A stretch of DNA of 64,000 nt from Gemmatimonadetes bacterium T265 (GTDB lineage: Bacteria; Gemmatimonadota; Gemmatimonadetes; Gemmatimonadales; Gemmatimonadaceae): NCBI GenBank assembly GCA_019973575.1, contig BPUI01000002.1, positions 868,001 to 932,000 on the forward strand, read 5' to 3'. Below are positions 25,827 through 35,047 of this stretch, piece after piece (positions within the stretch are counted from its first letter, which is position 1; each line of letters opens with the position of its first letter). The notes beneath the pieces are model-generated. The model made no database searches. It saw only the letters and a program-made list of their open reading frames with translations, and was not told the DNA's origin. A program made the position numbers and the translations under genes.

Positions 25827-26729
25827 GTGTCGGCGGCCCCGCCGAGCGGCGCGTCGACCGGGCTCGGCGCGGACGGCTGGGCCGCGGGCGACGGGGTGCG
25901 CCTGCACTACATCTCGCGCGGCGATGGCCCCGTCGTGCTCCTGCTGCACGGCTTCCCGGACTTCTGGTACGGGTGGCGGCACCAGCTCGCCCCGCTCGCG
26001 GACGCGGGGTTCCGGGCCGTCGCCGTCGACCTGCGCGGCTACAACCTGAGCCAGCGCCCGGCGCGCGTGGCCGACTACGCGCTCGACCGGCTCGCGGGCG
26101 ACGTGGCGGCGCTGGCCCGGTCGTTAGGCGGCGGGCGCGTGCACGTCGTGGGGCACGACTGGGGCGGCGCCGTGGCGTGGCGCGTCGCGGCACGCCGCCC
26201 CGAGGCGGTCGACCGGCTCGTCGTGCTCAACGCGCCGCACCCGCGCCGGTTCTGGGAGTTGCTCGGCACGCCCGCGCAGGCGTTGCGCTCGTGGTACATC
26301 GGCGCGGTGCAGGTGCCGCTCGTGCCGGAGGCGCTGCTCGCGGCGCGCGGGCGGTCACTGCTGCACGCGACGTGGACCGCGATGCACCGCCGACCGGGGG
26401 CGTTCACCGACGAGGACCATGCGCGCTACGACGCGGCGTTCCCGACGGCGAGCGCGCTGCGGGCGGCGCTCGCGTACTACCGCGCGGCCGCGCGGGGGCC
26501 GCGGGCGACGCTCGACGCGGACGGCCCGCCGGACGGTGACGTGGTGCGGGCGCCGACGCTCGTGCTGTGGGGGGAGGACGACCCGGCGTTGGTCCGGGCC
26601 AACGCCGAGGGACTCGAGCGCTGGGTGCCGGACGTCCGGGTGCAACGCGTGCCCGGCGCCGGACATTTCGTGCAGGCCGACGCGCCGGCGGTCGTCAACG
26701 AGGCGTTGGTCGGCTTCCTACGCGGGTGA
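25827..26729 (+). CDS. Alpha/beta hydrolase, epoxide hydrolase type
   Basis: 300 residues, GTG start. The oxyanion-hole motif is HGFPDFWYGW (41-50). The nucleophile elbow is VVGHDWGGAVAWR with Asp111 as nucleophile, diagnostic for epoxide hydrolases/haloalkane dehalogenases rather than Ser esterases. The acid lies in LVLWGEDDPAL and the general-base His in GAGHFVQADAP. The HGxP plus GxDWGG combination favours epoxide hydrolase. The natural substrate is unknown. Its stop overlaps the end of the convergent DUF502 gene by 12 bp. Confidence 0.92.
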   Translation: MSAAPPSGASTGLGADGWAAGDGVRLHYISRGDGPVVLLLHGFPDFWYGWRHQLAPLADAGFRAVAVDLRGYNLSQRPARVADYALDRLAGDVAALARSLGGGRVHVVGHDWGGAVAWRVAARRPEAVDRLVVLNAPHPRRFWELLGTPAQALRSWYIGAVQVPLVPEALLAARGRSLLHATWTAMHRRPGAFTDEDHARYDAAFPTASALRAALAYYRAAARGPRATLDADGPPDGDVVRAPTLVLWGEDDPALVRANAEGLERWVPDVRVQRVPGAGHFVQADAPAVVNEALVGFLRG

Positions 26730-27320
26730 CCCCGCGTCGCCGACCGGCGCTGCGACGCGGACCGCGGCGCGCGGCGGTCCGATGCGCGTCACGCCTCCCG
26801 AAACGAGGAAGGCCATCACGTCGGCGCTGTCGGCCGCCACGGGCCGCACGCGCTCGGCGGGGAAGAGCACGACGTGCCCGGCCACGCTGTACGACATCGG
26901 CAGGTAGACCGCGACGCGGCCGGGGAGGCCGAGGTGGTCGAGCGCGGTCTGGGTCACGAAGCCGAGCACCTCGCCGCCGGCCTCGGGGTAGAGCGCGACG
27001 AGCACGGGCCGGTCGAAGCGGCGCTGCTCGCCGACGAAGGCGTTGAGCAGGTCCTTGGTCGAGCCGTAGAGCAGCCGGACGAGCGGGAGGCGCGTGAGCA
27101 CGCGCTCGATCGGGCCCAGCACCGCGCGCGCGAAGAACGTCGAGGCGAGGAACCCGACGACCGTTAGAAACCCAATCGTCAGGACGAAGCCCACGCCGGG
27201 GACGCTCAGCCCGAGCCACGAGTCCACGGCCGCGAAGAGGCGCCAGCAGACGTAGGCCGTGACCGCGAGGGGCGCGATCACGGCCACGCCGCGGAGGAAG
27301 TAGTTGAGCAGCGCGCGCAT
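26718..27320 (-). CDS. DUF502 family membrane protein
   Basis: 200 residues from the ATG at 27320 (MRALLNYFLRGVAVIAPLAVTAYV). A longer frame to 27347 adds nine residues without family support. Two hydrophobic segments (about 8-28 and 44-68) are followed by a soluble domain with PLVRLLYGSTKDLLNAFVG and GRVAVYLPMSYSVAGHVVLFPAERV, the recognisable DUF502 core. Bacterial and plant relatives (COV-like) are membrane proteins of unclear function. It overlaps the 3' end of the convergent epoxide hydrolase gene by 12 bp. Confidence 0.88.
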   Translation of the reverse strand: MRALLNYFLRGVAVIAPLAVTAYVCWRLFAAVDSWLGLSVPGVGFVLTIGFLTVVGFLASTFFARAVLGPIERVLTRLPLVRLLYGSTKDLLNAFVGEQRRFDRPVLVALYPEAGGEVLGFVTQTALDHLGLPGRVAVYLPMSYSVAGHVVLFPAERVRPVAADSADVMAFLVSGGVTRIGPPRAAVRVAAPVGDAGSPA

Positions 27321-27356
27321 GCCGGAACATACGCGCGCGGTTCCCAACCGCTCAGG

Positions 27357-28445
27357 TCACGCGGCGGCGGTCACGGGCTCCGCGTGCGCCATCTGCGCGA
27401 CGAGCGGCATCACCTGCTCGGAGAAGCGCTCCATCTCTTCGAGCTGCGGGCTGCATTGGAGGAGCAGCAGGTCGACGCCGACGTCCGAGAGCGCGTGCAC
27501 GCGCTCGGCGACCTGCTCCGGTGTGCCGACGAGGCCTGTGCGGAGCCCGCGGTTCGAGACCGAGTAGTCCTGCAGCGAGAGCGCGCTCTCCAGCTTCGTG
27601 TTCGCGACCCAGTCCTGGTAGTTGCGGTAGCCGGGCGACCCGGGCGCCACGTCGGTGATGCGGGCGAGCTCGCCCTCGACCTCGGCGTCGCTGTCGCGGA
27701 CGATCGTGTACGCGGCGACCCCGAACTGCATCGGCGCGAGGCCGTCGGCGCGTCCGGTGCGGTCGACGGCCGCCCGTTCACGGCGGCGGCGCATGTCGTC
27801 GACCTTGGGGCCGATCTGCGCGGGGCCGTCGCCGTGCATGACGAACGCGTCGCAGTCGCGGCTGATGAGCGTCTTGGCCGCCTCGCTCTCGCCGCCGGCG
27901 TAGATCGTCGGACGCGGCCGCCGGACGGGCTTCGGCTCGAGCACCGTCTCGTCGACCTCGTAGTAATGCCCTTTGAAGCTGACCGAGGCGTCGCGCCACG
28001 CCGCGTCGACGACGTGCAGCCACTCGGCCGTGCGCGCGTAGCGGTCGTCGTGCGCGTCGAAGCGCACGCCGTAGCGCCGCGCCTCGTCGGCCCACCACGA
28101 CGAGACGACGTTGAGCGAGAGGCGCCCGTTGCTGATGCGGTCGATGTTGGCCGCCTGCTTGGCGAGGATCGCCGGGTTGTGGAAGGTCGGCCGCACGGCG
28201 ACCATCAACTCGAGCCGCTCGGTGACGGCGGCGAGCGCGGCGGCGGTGGACCACGCGTCGAGCGCCGGCGCGTCGATCCCCTTGATGTCGTTCAGGAACA
28301 ATTCGGCGACGAGGGTGAGGTCGTAGCCGAGCTGTTCGCTGCGTTGGGCGAGGCGCTTCGCGTACGGCCACGAGGTCTCCATCGCCTCGTCGGGCACGTT
28401 GCGCAGCCAGCCCCCGAAGACGGGGAGCCAGTAGCCGTAGCGCAT
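27357..28445 (-). CDS. LLM-class FMNH2-dependent monooxygenase (SsuD/SfnG-like)
   Basis: 362 residues. Luciferase-like TIM-barrel enzyme. It opens MRYGYWLPVFGGWLRN and contains FHNPAILAKQAANIDRISNGRLSLNVVSSWW, then GHYYEVDETVLEPKPVRRPRPTIYAGGESEAA, all typical of alkanesulfonate or dimethylsulfone monooxygenases that use FMNH2 from a separate reductase. No FMN reductase or sulfonate transporter lies nearby. Instead its start is coupled by a one-base overlap (TGATG) to an ATP-grasp ligase gene, so its substrate may be the product of that ligase rather than a sulfonate. Confidence 0.9.
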   Translation of the reverse strand: MRYGYWLPVFGGWLRNVPDEAMETSWPYAKRLAQRSEQLGYDLTLVAELFLNDIKGIDAPALDAWSTAAALAAVTERLELMVAVRPTFHNPAILAKQAANIDRISNGRLSLNVVSSWWADEARRYGVRFDAHDDRYARTAEWLHVVDAAWRDASVSFKGHYYEVDETVLEPKPVRRPRPTIYAGGESEAAKTLISRDCDAFVMHGDGPAQIGPKVDDMRRRRERAAVDRTGRADGLAPMQFGVAAYTIVRDSDAEVEGELARITDVAPGSPGYRNYQDWVANTKLESALSLQDYSVSNRGLRTGLVGTPEQVAERVHALSDVGVDLLLLQCSPQLEEMERFSEQVMPLVAQMAHAEPVTAAA

Positions 28446-29428
28446 CAGCCGACCTCGGCGGCGACGAGTCCGGCGCGCGCCTCGAGGTAGTCGGCGAGGC
28501 GGGCGAACGGGTCGAAGCCGACGACGCGCGGGGCGTCGGCGACGAAGTTCGACAGGGCGTTGACGTCGTAGTAGTAGACCTCGCCGTCGCGGTCGTCGAC
28601 GAGGTACTCGACGCCACCGACGTCGATCCCGGCGCCCTGCACGATCGCCTCGACCGCGGCGATCACCTCCGCCGCCGGCGTGTAGCCCTCAACGCGCATG
28701 CCGTTCTTGGGGGCGTCGAGGGTGCAGGCCGCGCGCGAGAGCTCGGCGCCGCCGGTCGTCTGGCAGGCGTCGGCGGGGCAGAGGTTGAAGTCGCCCGCGG
28801 GGTAGACGTTGATCGCGTAGAGGAACTTGCCTCCCAACGTCTCGACGCGCGTGATGCGGCCGTCGCGGAGCGGCGCGCGCTCCTGGACGAGCGCGGTCCC
28901 GTCGACGCCGAAGTCGAGCGCGTCGGCCGCGACCGCGGCGGCGAGCTCGTCGCGCGACGCGTACTCGACGATGCCGGCGCCGCTGCCGCCGACGTTCGCC
29001 TTCACGAGCACGGGGTAGCGGAGCGCGTCGGCGGCGGCGAGCGCGGCGGCGCCGCTGTTCACGACGCGCGCGCGGGGGTAGCCCAGGCCTAACGACGCGA
29101 GGAGGTCGAGCTGGCCGGCCTTGGTCAGCTCCATCGCGTAGGCGCGCGGGCCGTTGACGACCGGCACGCCGATGCGCTCGAGGTGGCGCACCCAGTCGAG
29201 GGTGTAGAACGTCGTGTTCGCGCGCCCGCGGAGGTAGGCCGAGGGCGACGCGCGGTTGAAGACGACGGAGTACGGCGCCTCGGCCTCGCCCGGGTCGTAC
29301 GCGTGGGAGGCGGCGTCGAGCCGCACGTAGGGCGTGCCACGCCGGTCGAGCTCCGCGAAGAGCGGGCGGAACCAGTCGGGGTGCTCGTGGAAGATCGCGA
29401 TCGGCTTGGGCGAATCGGAGAGCGGCAT
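28445..29428 (-). CDS. ATP-grasp family ligase (RimK-like)
   Basis: 327 residues. Family members join a carboxylate to an amine or thiol with ATP. Seen: an N-terminal preATP-grasp part (PIAIFHEHPDWFRPLFAELDRRG), the nucleotide-binding strand YPVLVKANVGGSGAGIVEY, LVQERAPLRDGRITRVETLGGKFLYAINVYP, and the metal-binding end GVEYLVDDRDGEVYYYDVNALSNF with the Asp-x-Asn pattern. The exact substrate is unknown; RimK-like enzymes add amino acids to proteins or small molecules. It is the upstream partner of the coupled monooxygenase gene, and an ATG start is clear. Confidence 0.87.
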   Translation of the reverse strand: MPLSDSPKPIAIFHEHPDWFRPLFAELDRRGTPYVRLDAASHAYDPGEAEAPYSVVFNRASPSAYLRGRANTTFYTLDWVRHLERIGVPVVNGPRAYAMELTKAGQLDLLASLGLGYPRARVVNSGAAALAAADALRYPVLVKANVGGSGAGIVEYASRDELAAAVAADALDFGVDGTALVQERAPLRDGRITRVETLGGKFLYAINVYPAGDFNLCPADACQTTGGAELSRAACTLDAPKNGMRVEGYTPAAEVIAAVEAIVQGAGIDVGGVEYLVDDRDGEVYYYDVNALSNFVADAPRVVGFDPFARLADYLEARAGLVAAEVG

Positions 29429-29620
29429 CGGTCGGAGAGCGCCGGGGGAGGGCAGCCTCGTCCGACGCGGGGCGGACGGACTGGTCGCAATACGAAATGC
29501 CCGGGCGGGTGCTGGCGCCGGGCGACGCCGGATATCTTAGCGATGAGACTTAACGAGAGTCAACCGCCGCGACACGGTGCGTGAGGCGTGCCAGCGTCGC
29601 GACGGTCGCTCGCGTAAGCA

Positions 29621-29640
29621 GGAAGCATTAGGAAGCATTA
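29621..29640 (+). repeat. Perfect 10-bp tandem duplication
   Basis: GGAAGCATTA occurs twice in direct succession (29621-29630, 29631-29640), 36 bp before the S9 peptidase start codon. It is a conspicuous AT-richer patch in the leader and may be a slippage product or a two-site operator. Confidence 0.7.
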
Positions 29641-29675
29641 CCCGTCGCGCGCGTTGTCGCTCAGCCCCCGTCGTC

Positions 29676-32600
29676 ATGCCCGTTCTCGCCCGGCGCCGCG
29701 GCGCCGTTCGCCCGCTCCTCGCCGCACTCGCCTGCGGCCCCGCCCTCGCCAGCGCGCAGAACGGCGGCCAGAGCAGCGGGCCGCCCGCCCGCGCCGGCGC
29801 GCTGCGGCCGATCACCCAGGCGGACTACGACCGGTGGGCGGCGGTGCAGGGGATCACCCTCGCGCGCGACGGACGGTGGGTCGCGTACACGCTCGCGCCG
29901 CAGGTGGGGGACGGTCCGCTCGTCGTCCGCGCCGTCCGCGGGTCGACGGAGTACCGCGTGCCGCGCGGGTTCGTCGGCCGGCCGCAGCTCGCGGTGAACG
30001 TCGACTCGGGCTTCACCGCGCCACCCCCGGTGTTCTCGGCGGACGGGCGCGTGCTCGCGGCGCTGACCTACGCGCCGCGGGCGGAGTTCGACCGCGCGCG
30101 GCGCGAGAAGCGAAAGACGCCGCCGGCGCCGTCGCTCGCGGTCGTCTCGCTCGCGGACGGGCGCGTCGAGACCGTGGCGCGCGTGCGGAGCTTTGTGATG
30201 CCGCGTGACGCGGGCGGCTGGCTCGCGTACCTGCTCGAATCCGACGACAGCGCGGGGCAGCGCGCGGCGGCCGGGCGCGACAGCGGCGCGCGGCCGACTG
30301 GCGCGCCGCCCGGCGGTGGTGCGCCGGCCGGGAGCGCGGCCGCGACGCCGGGCGGCACACCGCGGCCGGTGAGCGACAGCAGCGGGACGTCGAAGCGCGA
30401 GTACGGCTCGACGCTCGTCGTGCGCGACCTCGCGACGGGCGCGGAGACGCGCGTCGCGGACGTCGCGTCGTACGTGGTCGGCGACAGCGCGCGCTGGCTC
30501 GCGTACGCCGTCTCGTCGCGCACGCCGGGGCGCGACGGCGTGTATGCGCGCGCGCTCGGGTCGACCGGCGGCCCGGGCGGCGAAGTCGCGCTCGCGACCG
30601 GTCGCGGCGAGTACAAGGCGCTCTCGCTCGACCGCGCGGCGCGCCAGCTCGCGTTCGTCTCGAATCGCGACGATTCGCTCCGGGCGAAGCCGCGCTGGAG
30701 CCTGTTCCGCACGCGGCTCGACGCGCGCGCGCCCGAGACGCACGCCGTCGTCCCGGCCGCCGCCGTCGAACGCGGCCTCTCGGTGAGCGACCGCGGCGTC
30801 AGCTTCGTGCGCGACGGGTCGGCGCTCGTGTTCGGCCTGTCGCCCGCGCCGGTCGATTCGGTGCCGGCCGACTCGCTCGCGGACAAGGCGGTGCTCGACC
30901 TGTGGCACTGGCAGGACCCGCGGCTGCAGCCGCAGCAGCGCCTCGAGGCGGGGCGGGACCGCGGGCGGGCGTACACGGCGGTCTACACGCCGGCGACGGG
31001 GCGCTCCGTGCGGCTCGGCTCCGATACGCTGCCGCAGGTGACCGTGAGCGACGACGGGCGCGTGGCGCTCGCGGTAACGAACGTCCCGTACGCGGTCGCG
31101 CAGACATGGGGCGAGGGGGGGAGCGACGTGTACGTGCTCGACGCGCGGACGGGCGCGCGCACGGCGGTCGCGCGCCGGGTGCAGTTCGGCGCGCAGCTCT
31201 CGCCCGGGGCGCGCTACGTGACGTGGTACGCGGGCGCGGCGAACGGCGGCTGGCAGGCGTACGACGTCGCCGAGCGGCGGACGGTGTCGCTCACCGGGGG
31301 CGCGCGAAACCTGCGCTTCGACGAGGAGACGTGGGACACGCCGAGCGAGGCCGCGCCGTGGGGCGAGGCGGGGTGGACGGCGGGCGAGCGCGAACTGCTC
31401 GTCTACTCGCGCTACGACGTGTGGGCGTTAGACCCGAGCGGCCGGCGCGCGCCGCGCGCGGTGACCGACTCGCTCGGCGCGCGCGGGCACGTCGTCCTGC
31501 GCGTGCTGCGGCCGGACCGCGAGGCGCGGTACGTCGACCCGCGTGTGCCGCTGCTGCTGAGCGCGTTCGACGACGAGACGAAGGCGAGCGGCTTCTACCG
31601 CGGGCGCGTCGACGGCGGCGCGCCGGAACGAATCGTCATAGCGGACGCGCGGTTCGGGCCGCTAATCAAGTCGCAGGGAGCGGAGGTGTACGCCGTCACG
31701 CGGCAGACGTTCGCCGCGTCGCCGGACGTCTACGTCGGCGACCGGCTGGACGCGCTGACCCGGGCGAGCGACGCGAACCCGCAGCAGGCGCAGTACGCGT
31801 GGGGCACCGCGGAGCTCGTGCGCTGGCGCAACACGGACGGCGTCCCGCTCAAGGGCATCCTCTACAAGCCCGCGGGGTTCGACGCGTCGCGCAAGTATCC
31901 CATGCTCGTCTACTTCTACGAGCAGCTGTCGGACAACCTGTACCAGTACGTCGCGCCCGCGGGGCGCAACGTCATCAACCCGACCGTCTACGCGTCGAAC
32001 GGCTACCTCGTCTTCTTCCCCGACATCGCGTACACGACGGGGTACCCCGGGCAGAGCGCGCTCAAGGCGATCCTTCCGGGCGTGCAGGCGATCGCGGCGC
32101 GCGGCTTCGTCGACGAGCAGCACGTCGGCATCGCGGGGCAGAGCTGGGGCGGGTACCAGAGCGCGTACATCATCACGCAGACGCCGTACTTCCGCGCCGC
32201 GTTCCTCGGCGCGCCGGTGGCGAACATGACGAGCGCCTACGGCGGCATCCGGTGGGAGAGCGGCGTCGCGCGCGCGTTCCAGTACGAGAAGGGGCAGAGC
32301 CGGATCGGGAAGTCGCTCTGGGACGCGCTGCCGCGCTACGTCGAGAACTCGCCGCTCTTCTACGTCGACCGCGTCACGACGCCGGCGCTGATCATGAGCA
32401 ACGACGGGGACGGGGCGGTGCCGTGGTACCAGGGGATCGAGTTGTTCGTCGGGCTCCGGCGCTTCGGCAAGGAGGCGTACCTGCTGGATTACAACGGAGA
32501 CGGACACAACCCGCGCAAGCGGGCGAACCAGCTCGACGTGGACCGCCGGATGCAGCAGTTCTTCGCGTATCATCTCAAAGGCGAGCCCGCGCCGGAGTGG

Positions 32601-32777
32601 ATGACGACCGGCGTGCCGTACCTGCGGAAGGGGCGCGAGCAGCCCGGCACGCCCGTCGTCGCCGCGGAGCCGGGCGCGGGGGGGCGAACGATCGGAGCGC
32701 CGGGCGCGGCGGGGTCCGGGACGACGCCCACCGTCCCGACGCAGCCGGCCCCGGGCGCGGTGGCGCCGGCGCCGTAG
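29676..32777 (+). CDS. Secreted S9 family peptidase (prolyl oligopeptidase / DPP IV-like)
   Basis: 1033 residues from the ATG at 29676. The start was chosen because it gives a clean signal peptide (MPVLARRRGAVRPLLAALA, likely cleavage after ASA); the frame is open upstream. A long beta-propeller-like N-terminal region follows. The C-terminal alpha/beta hydrolase domain has the nucleophile Ser823 in GIAGQSWGGYQSAY, the acid Asp in NDGDGAVPWYQG and His in YNGDGHNPRKRAN. A Gly/Pro/Thr-rich tail of about 45 residues closes the protein. It probably degrades proline-containing peptides outside the cytoplasm. It is monocistronic, divergent from the ATP-grasp gene. Confidence 0.93.
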   Translation: MPVLARRRGAVRPLLAALACGPALASAQNGGQSSGPPARAGALRPITQADYDRWAAVQGITLARDGRWVAYTLAPQVGDGPLVVRAVRGSTEYRVPRGFVGRPQLAVNVDSGFTAPPPVFSADGRVLAALTYAPRAEFDRARREKRKTPPAPSLAVVSLADGRVETVARVRSFVMPRDAGGWLAYLLESDDSAGQRAAAGRDSGARPTGAPPGGGAPAGSAAATPGGTPRPVSDSSGTSKREYGSTLVVRDLATGAETRVADVASYVVGDSARWLAYAVSSRTPGRDGVYARALGSTGGPGGEVALATGRGEYKALSLDRAARQLAFVSNRDDSLRAKPRWSLFRTRLDARAPETHAVVPAAAVERGLSVSDRGVSFVRDGSALVFGLSPAPVDSVPADSLADKAVLDLWHWQDPRLQPQQRLEAGRDRGRAYTAVYTPATGRSVRLGSDTLPQVTVSDDGRVALAVTNVPYAVAQTWGEGGSDVYVLDARTGARTAVARRVQFGAQLSPGARYVTWYAGAANGGWQAYDVAERRTVSLTGGARNLRFDEETWDTPSEAAPWGEAGWTAGERELLVYSRYDVWALDPSGRRAPRAVTDSLGARGHVVLRVLRPDREARYVDPRVPLLLSAFDDETKASGFYRGRVDGGAPERIVIADARFGPLIKSQGAEVYAVTRQTFAASPDVYVGDRLDALTRASDANPQQAQYAWGTAELVRWRNTDGVPLKGILYKPAGFDASRKYPMLVYFYEQLSDNLYQYVAPAGRNVINPTVYASNGYLVFFPDIAYTTGYPGQSALKAILPGVQAIAARGFVDEQHVGIAGQSWGGYQSAYIITQTPYFRAAFLGAPVANMTSAYGGIRWESGVARAFQYEKGQSRIGKSLWDALPRYVENSPLFYVDRVTTPALIMSNDGDGAVPWYQGIELFVGLRRFGKEAYLLDYNGDGHNPRKRANQLDVDRRMQQFFAYHLKGEPAPEWMTTGVPYLRKGREQPGTPVVAAEPGAGGRTIGAPGAAGSGTTPTVPTQPAPGAVAPAP

Positions 32778-32841
32778 CGCGCCACGGCCGTTCGTCGGCG
32801 CGCGCGTCCGCCGGCACGCGGCTCGCACCGCCCCGGCGTTC

Positions 32842-33789
32842 ATGGACACACGTCGCATCGGATCCCTCACCGTCTCCGCCGTCGGGCTCGGCTGTAACAA
32901 CTTCGGCGCACGACTCGACGCGGCCGGAACGGCCGCGGTCGTCGACGCCGCGCTCGAGGCCGGCGTCACCCTCTTCGACACCGCGGACGTCTACGGCGGC
33001 ACGCGCAGCGAGGAGTTCCTCGGCCGTGCGTTAGGCACACGCCGCCGCGACGTCGTGGTCGCGACGAAGTTCGGCGCGCGGATCGATGACGCGCGGCCGG
33101 GCGGCGGCGCGCCCGCGTACGTGCGGCGCGCGGCGGAGGACAGCCTGCGCCGGCTCGGGACCGACGTGATCGACCTGTACCAGCTGCACCGGCCGGACGC
33201 GTCGGTGCCGGTCGCCGACACGATGGGCGCGCTCGACGACCTCGTGCGCGAGGGGAAGGTGCGCGAGATCGGCTGCTCGAACTTCTCGGTCGCGCAGATC
33301 CGCGCGTCACGCACGGTGCAGACCGGGGCGCAGTTCGCGAGCGTGCAGAACGAGTACAGCCTGTTCCACCGCGAGCCGGAACACGACGGCGTGCTCGCCG
33401 AGTGCGAGCGCGAGGGGCTCGGCTTCGTCCCGTACTTCCCGCTCGCCAGCGGGCTGCTGAGCGGGAAGTACCGCCGCGGCGCGCCGCCGCCGCCGGACTC
33501 GCGCCTCGGGTCGGGTGGCTGGGGGAGCGACCGGCTGAGCGACGAGAACCTCGCGCACGTCGAGCGCCTCACCGCGGTCGCCGAGGCGCGCGGGCACACG
33601 GTGCTCGAGCTCGCGGTCGCCTGGCTGCTCGCGCGCCCCGCCGTGGCCTCGGTGATCGCCGGCGCGACGCGCGCGGAGCAGGTGCGGGCGAACGCGGCCG
33701 CGGCGAGTTGGACGCTCTCCGCCGACGACCTCGCCGCGGTCGAGCAGGCGTTTACGGAGCCGGCGGTCGGCGCGACGGCGCACGGCTGA
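32842..33789 (+). CDS. Aldo/keto reductase
   Basis: 315 residues. NADPH-dependent TIM-barrel oxidoreductase. The catalytic tetrad is visible: Asp and Tyr in LFDTADVYGG, Lys in VVVATKFG and His in LYQLHRPD. GLGCNNFG at the N-terminus, REIGCSNFS and FVPYFPLASGLLSGKYR are also family signatures, and the cofactor-binding end AVASVIAGATRAEQVRANA is present. The ATG follows the S9 peptidase by 64 bp. The stop overlaps the start of the next SDR gene by one base (TGATG), so the two reductases are translationally coupled. Confidence 0.95.
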   Translation: MDTRRIGSLTVSAVGLGCNNFGARLDAAGTAAVVDAALEAGVTLFDTADVYGGTRSEEFLGRALGTRRRDVVVATKFGARIDDARPGGGAPAYVRRAAEDSLRRLGTDVIDLYQLHRPDASVPVADTMGALDDLVREGKVREIGCSNFSVAQIRASRTVQTGAQFASVQNEYSLFHREPEHDGVLAECEREGLGFVPYFPLASGLLSGKYRRGAPPPPDSRLGSGGWGSDRLSDENLAHVERLTAVAEARGHTVLELAVAWLLARPAVASVIAGATRAEQVRANAAAASWTLSADDLAAVEQAFTEPAVGATAHG

Positions 33790-34658
33790 TGGCTGATCCG
33801 ACGAAGGCCGGCGCGCAGCCGCCGCAGCCGGACCAGCAGCAAGCGCCGCCCGGGACGGAGCAGGAGCTGACGCCACGCGCGGACCACGGCGAGACGTCCT
33901 ACCGCGGGAGCGGGAAGCTGGCCGGCAAGGTCGCGCTGATCACCGGCGCGGACTCGGGGATCGGCCGCGCCGTCGCGCTCGCGTTCGCCCGCGAGGGCGC
34001 CGACGTGCTGATCTCCTACCTCAACGAAGCGGACGACGCGACGGAGACGCGGCGGCTCGTCGAGGCCGAGGGGCGGCGCGCGCTCACCGTGGCGGGCGAC
34101 ATCGCGGACGAGGCGCACTGCCGGACGCTGGTCCGCCGCTGCGTGGAAGAACTCGGGCGCGTCGACGTGCTCGTCAACAACGCCGCGTTCCAGCGGACGC
34201 ACGAGGACATTGGCGAGTTCTCGACGAAGGAGTGGGACCGGACGTACCGCACGAACGTTTACGCGATGTTCTGGCTGTGCCGCGAGGCCGCGCCGCACAT
34301 GCGGCCGGGGAGCGCGATCATCAACACGACGTCGGTGCAGGCCTACACGCCCGAGCCGATGCTGCTCGCCTACGCGTCGACCAAGGCCGCGATCAAGAAC
34401 TTCACGCAGGGGCTCGCGCAGGGCGTGGCCGACAAGGGGATCCGCGTCAACGCGGTCGCGCCGGGTCCGGTGTGGACGCCGCTGATCCCCGCGACGCTGC
34501 CGGCCGACAAGGTGAAGACCTTCGGGCAGGACACGCCGCTCAAGCGTGCGGCGCAGCCGCGCGAGTTGGCGCCGATCTACGTGCTGCTCGCCTCGGACGA
34601 GGGGAGCTATCTGACCGGGATGATCTACGGGGCTACCGGCGGCGACCCGATCGGGTGA
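33789..34658 (+). CDS. SDR family oxidoreductase (YghA/general-stress type)
   Basis: 289 residues. A Gln/Pro-rich N-terminus of about 45 residues precedes the Rossmann motif ALITGADSGIGRAVALAF. Then come AGDIADEAHC, VLVNNAAFQ (NNA), the catalytic Ser region INTTSVQAYTP, YASTKAAIKNFT with Tyr and Lys, and the C-terminal ASDEGSYLTGMIYGATGGDPIG. The long N-terminal extension and SYLTGxxxxxxGG ending fit the YghA/GSP39 subgroup of stress-induced dehydrogenases. It is coupled to the preceding aldo/keto reductase gene by a one-base overlap. Confidence 0.94.
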   Translation: MADPTKAGAQPPQPDQQQAPPGTEQELTPRADHGETSYRGSGKLAGKVALITGADSGIGRAVALAFAREGADVLISYLNEADDATETRRLVEAEGRRALTVAGDIADEAHCRTLVRRCVEELGRVDVLVNNAAFQRTHEDIGEFSTKEWDRTYRTNVYAMFWLCREAAPHMRPGSAIINTTSVQAYTPEPMLLAYASTKAAIKNFTQGLAQGVADKGIRVNAVAPGPVWTPLIPATLPADKVKTFGQDTPLKRAAQPRELAPIYVLLASDEGSYLTGMIYGATGGDPIG

Positions 34659-34685
34659 CCGCACGCGCTCCACGACGACCACACG

Positions 34686-34877
34686 ATGCCGCCCTGCCGC
34701 ACGCTCGCCGAGTTGCCGGCCGCGCAGGTCGCGCGCTACGACCACCACGAGAAGCGCGCGTTCCTCGAGGCGTTCAACCACGCATACGAGGAGTACGGAT
34801 ACGACGAGCACCGCGCGTTTGCGGTGGCGCACGCGGCGGCGCAGCGGGCTGGGGACAAGGAGCGGGGCGGGTCGTAA
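34686..34877 (+). CDS. ChaB-like small protein
   Basis: 63 residues. The layout LAELPAAQVARYDHHEKRAF followed by LEAFNHAYEEYGYDEHRAFA and VAHAAAQRA matches the small ChaB fold (LPxxxxxxxPxHAxxIYxxAFNxAWxxY). ChaB was named for a link with cation transport, but its biochemical role is not settled. The gene begins 27 bp after the SDR stop and is probably in the same transcript, fitting a stress-response group. A GC hairpin follows its stop. Confidence 0.7.
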   Translation: MPPCRTLAELPAAQVARYDHHEKRAFLEAFNHAYEEYGYDEHRAFAVAHAAAQRAGDKERGGS

Positions 34878-34889
34878 GGCGAGTGGCTC

Positions 34890-34909
34890 GCGCCGCGCGG
34901 AGGCGGCGC
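34890..34909 (+). terminator. Terminator-like hairpin after the ChaB-like gene
   Basis: GCGCCGC (34890-34896) and GCGGCGC (34903-34909) form a perfect 7-bp stem with a six-base loop, 12 bp after the TAA stop. No T tract follows. The rest of the 170-bp gap up to 35047 shows no gene, only one GTTAGGC motif at 35031. Confidence 0.45.
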
Positions 34910-35047
34910 GGGGCGCTCCGCGCGCTCAACGACGCACGGCCCGTGGGGTGTCGCGAGGGTGGGTGACGCGTGGGCCGCGACGTCGACGCGCGCTCTGGCC
35001 CCGCGCCGCCCCCGCGCCCGGGGTGGCGGCGTTAGGCTGCCGGTGAG

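Noticed and set aside
29577-29675. N-terminal 33-residue extension of the S9 peptidase
   Set aside because: Polar and Arg-rich with no signal features, whereas the ATG at 29676 gives a proper signal peptide.
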